Shown in pieces: positions 63,931-64,000 of a DNA stretch of 64,000 nt (the stretch's first letter is position 1; each line of letters begins with the position of its first letter). The translations under genes were made by a program, and so were the position numbers. This stretch comes from Sinomicrobium soli (GTDB lineage: Bacteria > Bacteroidota > Bacteroidia > Flavobacteriales > Flavobacteriaceae): NCBI RefSeq assembly GCF_003285545.1, contig NZ_QLNV01000002.1, positions 405,188 to 469,187 on the forward strand. Reading direction: 5' to 3'. The notes beneath the pieces are model-generated. The model was given only the letters and a program-made list of their open reading frames with translations. It made no database searches and was not told the origin of the DNA.

Positions 63931-64000
63931 TTGGACCGAAGAAATTTTATCAGGAACAGTAGTTTGGGAACAGGCGCATTGCTGTTCCCGGGAAGCTTGT
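63931..64000 (+). CDS. N-terminus of a Tat-exported protein (cut by the window edge)
   Basis: The last 70 bases read, from a TTG start, as LDRRNFIRNSSLGTGALLFP followed by GSL. This is a twin-arginine signal (S/T-R-R-x-F-I, here DRRNFIRN) with a short hydrophobic stretch, the usual beginning of flavobacterial Tat-dependent oxidoreductases and other periplasmic enzymes. No in-frame ATG lies close upstream. Which enzyme follows cannot be seen. The window also encodes TatC (12339-13184). Confidence 0.6.
   Translation, partial: MDRRNFIRNSSLGTGALLFPGSL

Noticed and set aside
1..64000. tRNA or rRNA genes
   Set aside because: I read through both strands for conserved tRNA arms and rRNA segments and saw none; a covariance-model scan would be decisive.

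Overview
The window looks like a piece of a Bacteroidota chromosome, most likely from the family Flavobacteriaceae. The reasons are a SusC/SusD pair driven by an ECF sigma factor and FecR anti-sigma, DUF5074-type beta-propeller lipoproteins, lipoproteins ending their signals in SC or AC, -7 promoter boxes of the TAnnTTTG type, and housekeeping gene orders common in that family (kdsD-tatC-lptB; a SurA-like pair with moxR). No species is claimed. No rRNA, tRNA, CRISPR array or intact transposase was seen.

Layout. Positions 1-1513 hold small membrane or unknown genes and the end of an Smr-type gene, followed by a 215-bp MITE-like element (1528-1742). An aquaporin lies at 2326-3012. A long minus-strand housekeeping run follows (14149 down to 3090): kdsD, tatC, a carboxymuconolactone-decarboxylase-like gene, lptB, pyrD, a HAD phosphatase, an HMG-CoA-lyase-like gene, guaB, two periplasmic prolyl isomerase/chaperone genes and moxR. 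Divergent from it are recQ and an M28 peptidase. A LuxR-type response regulator and a TPR histidine kinase face each other at 18.6-21.3 kb.

The 22.4-28.5 kb region is a vitamin B12 uptake locus. A -7 promoter box and a cobalamin riboswitch precede a BtuB-like TonB receptor, a BtuG-like beta-propeller lipoprotein, a PKD-like lipoprotein and a second, larger propeller lipoprotein with its own PKD-like domain. From 28.8 to 30.0 kb come small genes (VOC, DUF2752, DUF5684). A TetR-controlled tripartite drug efflux operon (tetR, tolC, emrA, emrB) occupies 35.1-30.3 kb, with a strong operator candidate overlapping the tetR promoter.

The 35.2-52.8 kb region is one large export island. An NtrC-type regulator and its kinase point one way. 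The other way run a HlyD adaptor, an ABC ATPase, four large FtsX/MacB-type permeases, a second ABC ATPase with altered C-loop and D-loop, and a TolC protein. Repeats precede every permease; those before the third and fourth are 164 bp long and differ at only about four positions, so the permease array looks able to grow or shrink by recombination.

The 52.8-62.3 kb region is a peptide-uptake-like locus: a divergent ECF sigma factor, FecR, STN-containing SusC, SusD and a large zinc metalloprotease lipoprotein, with a strong stem-loop between susC and susD. The end holds a broken ATP-binding-protein gene, an XRE regulator fused to membrane helices, and the first 23 codons of a Tat-exported protein.
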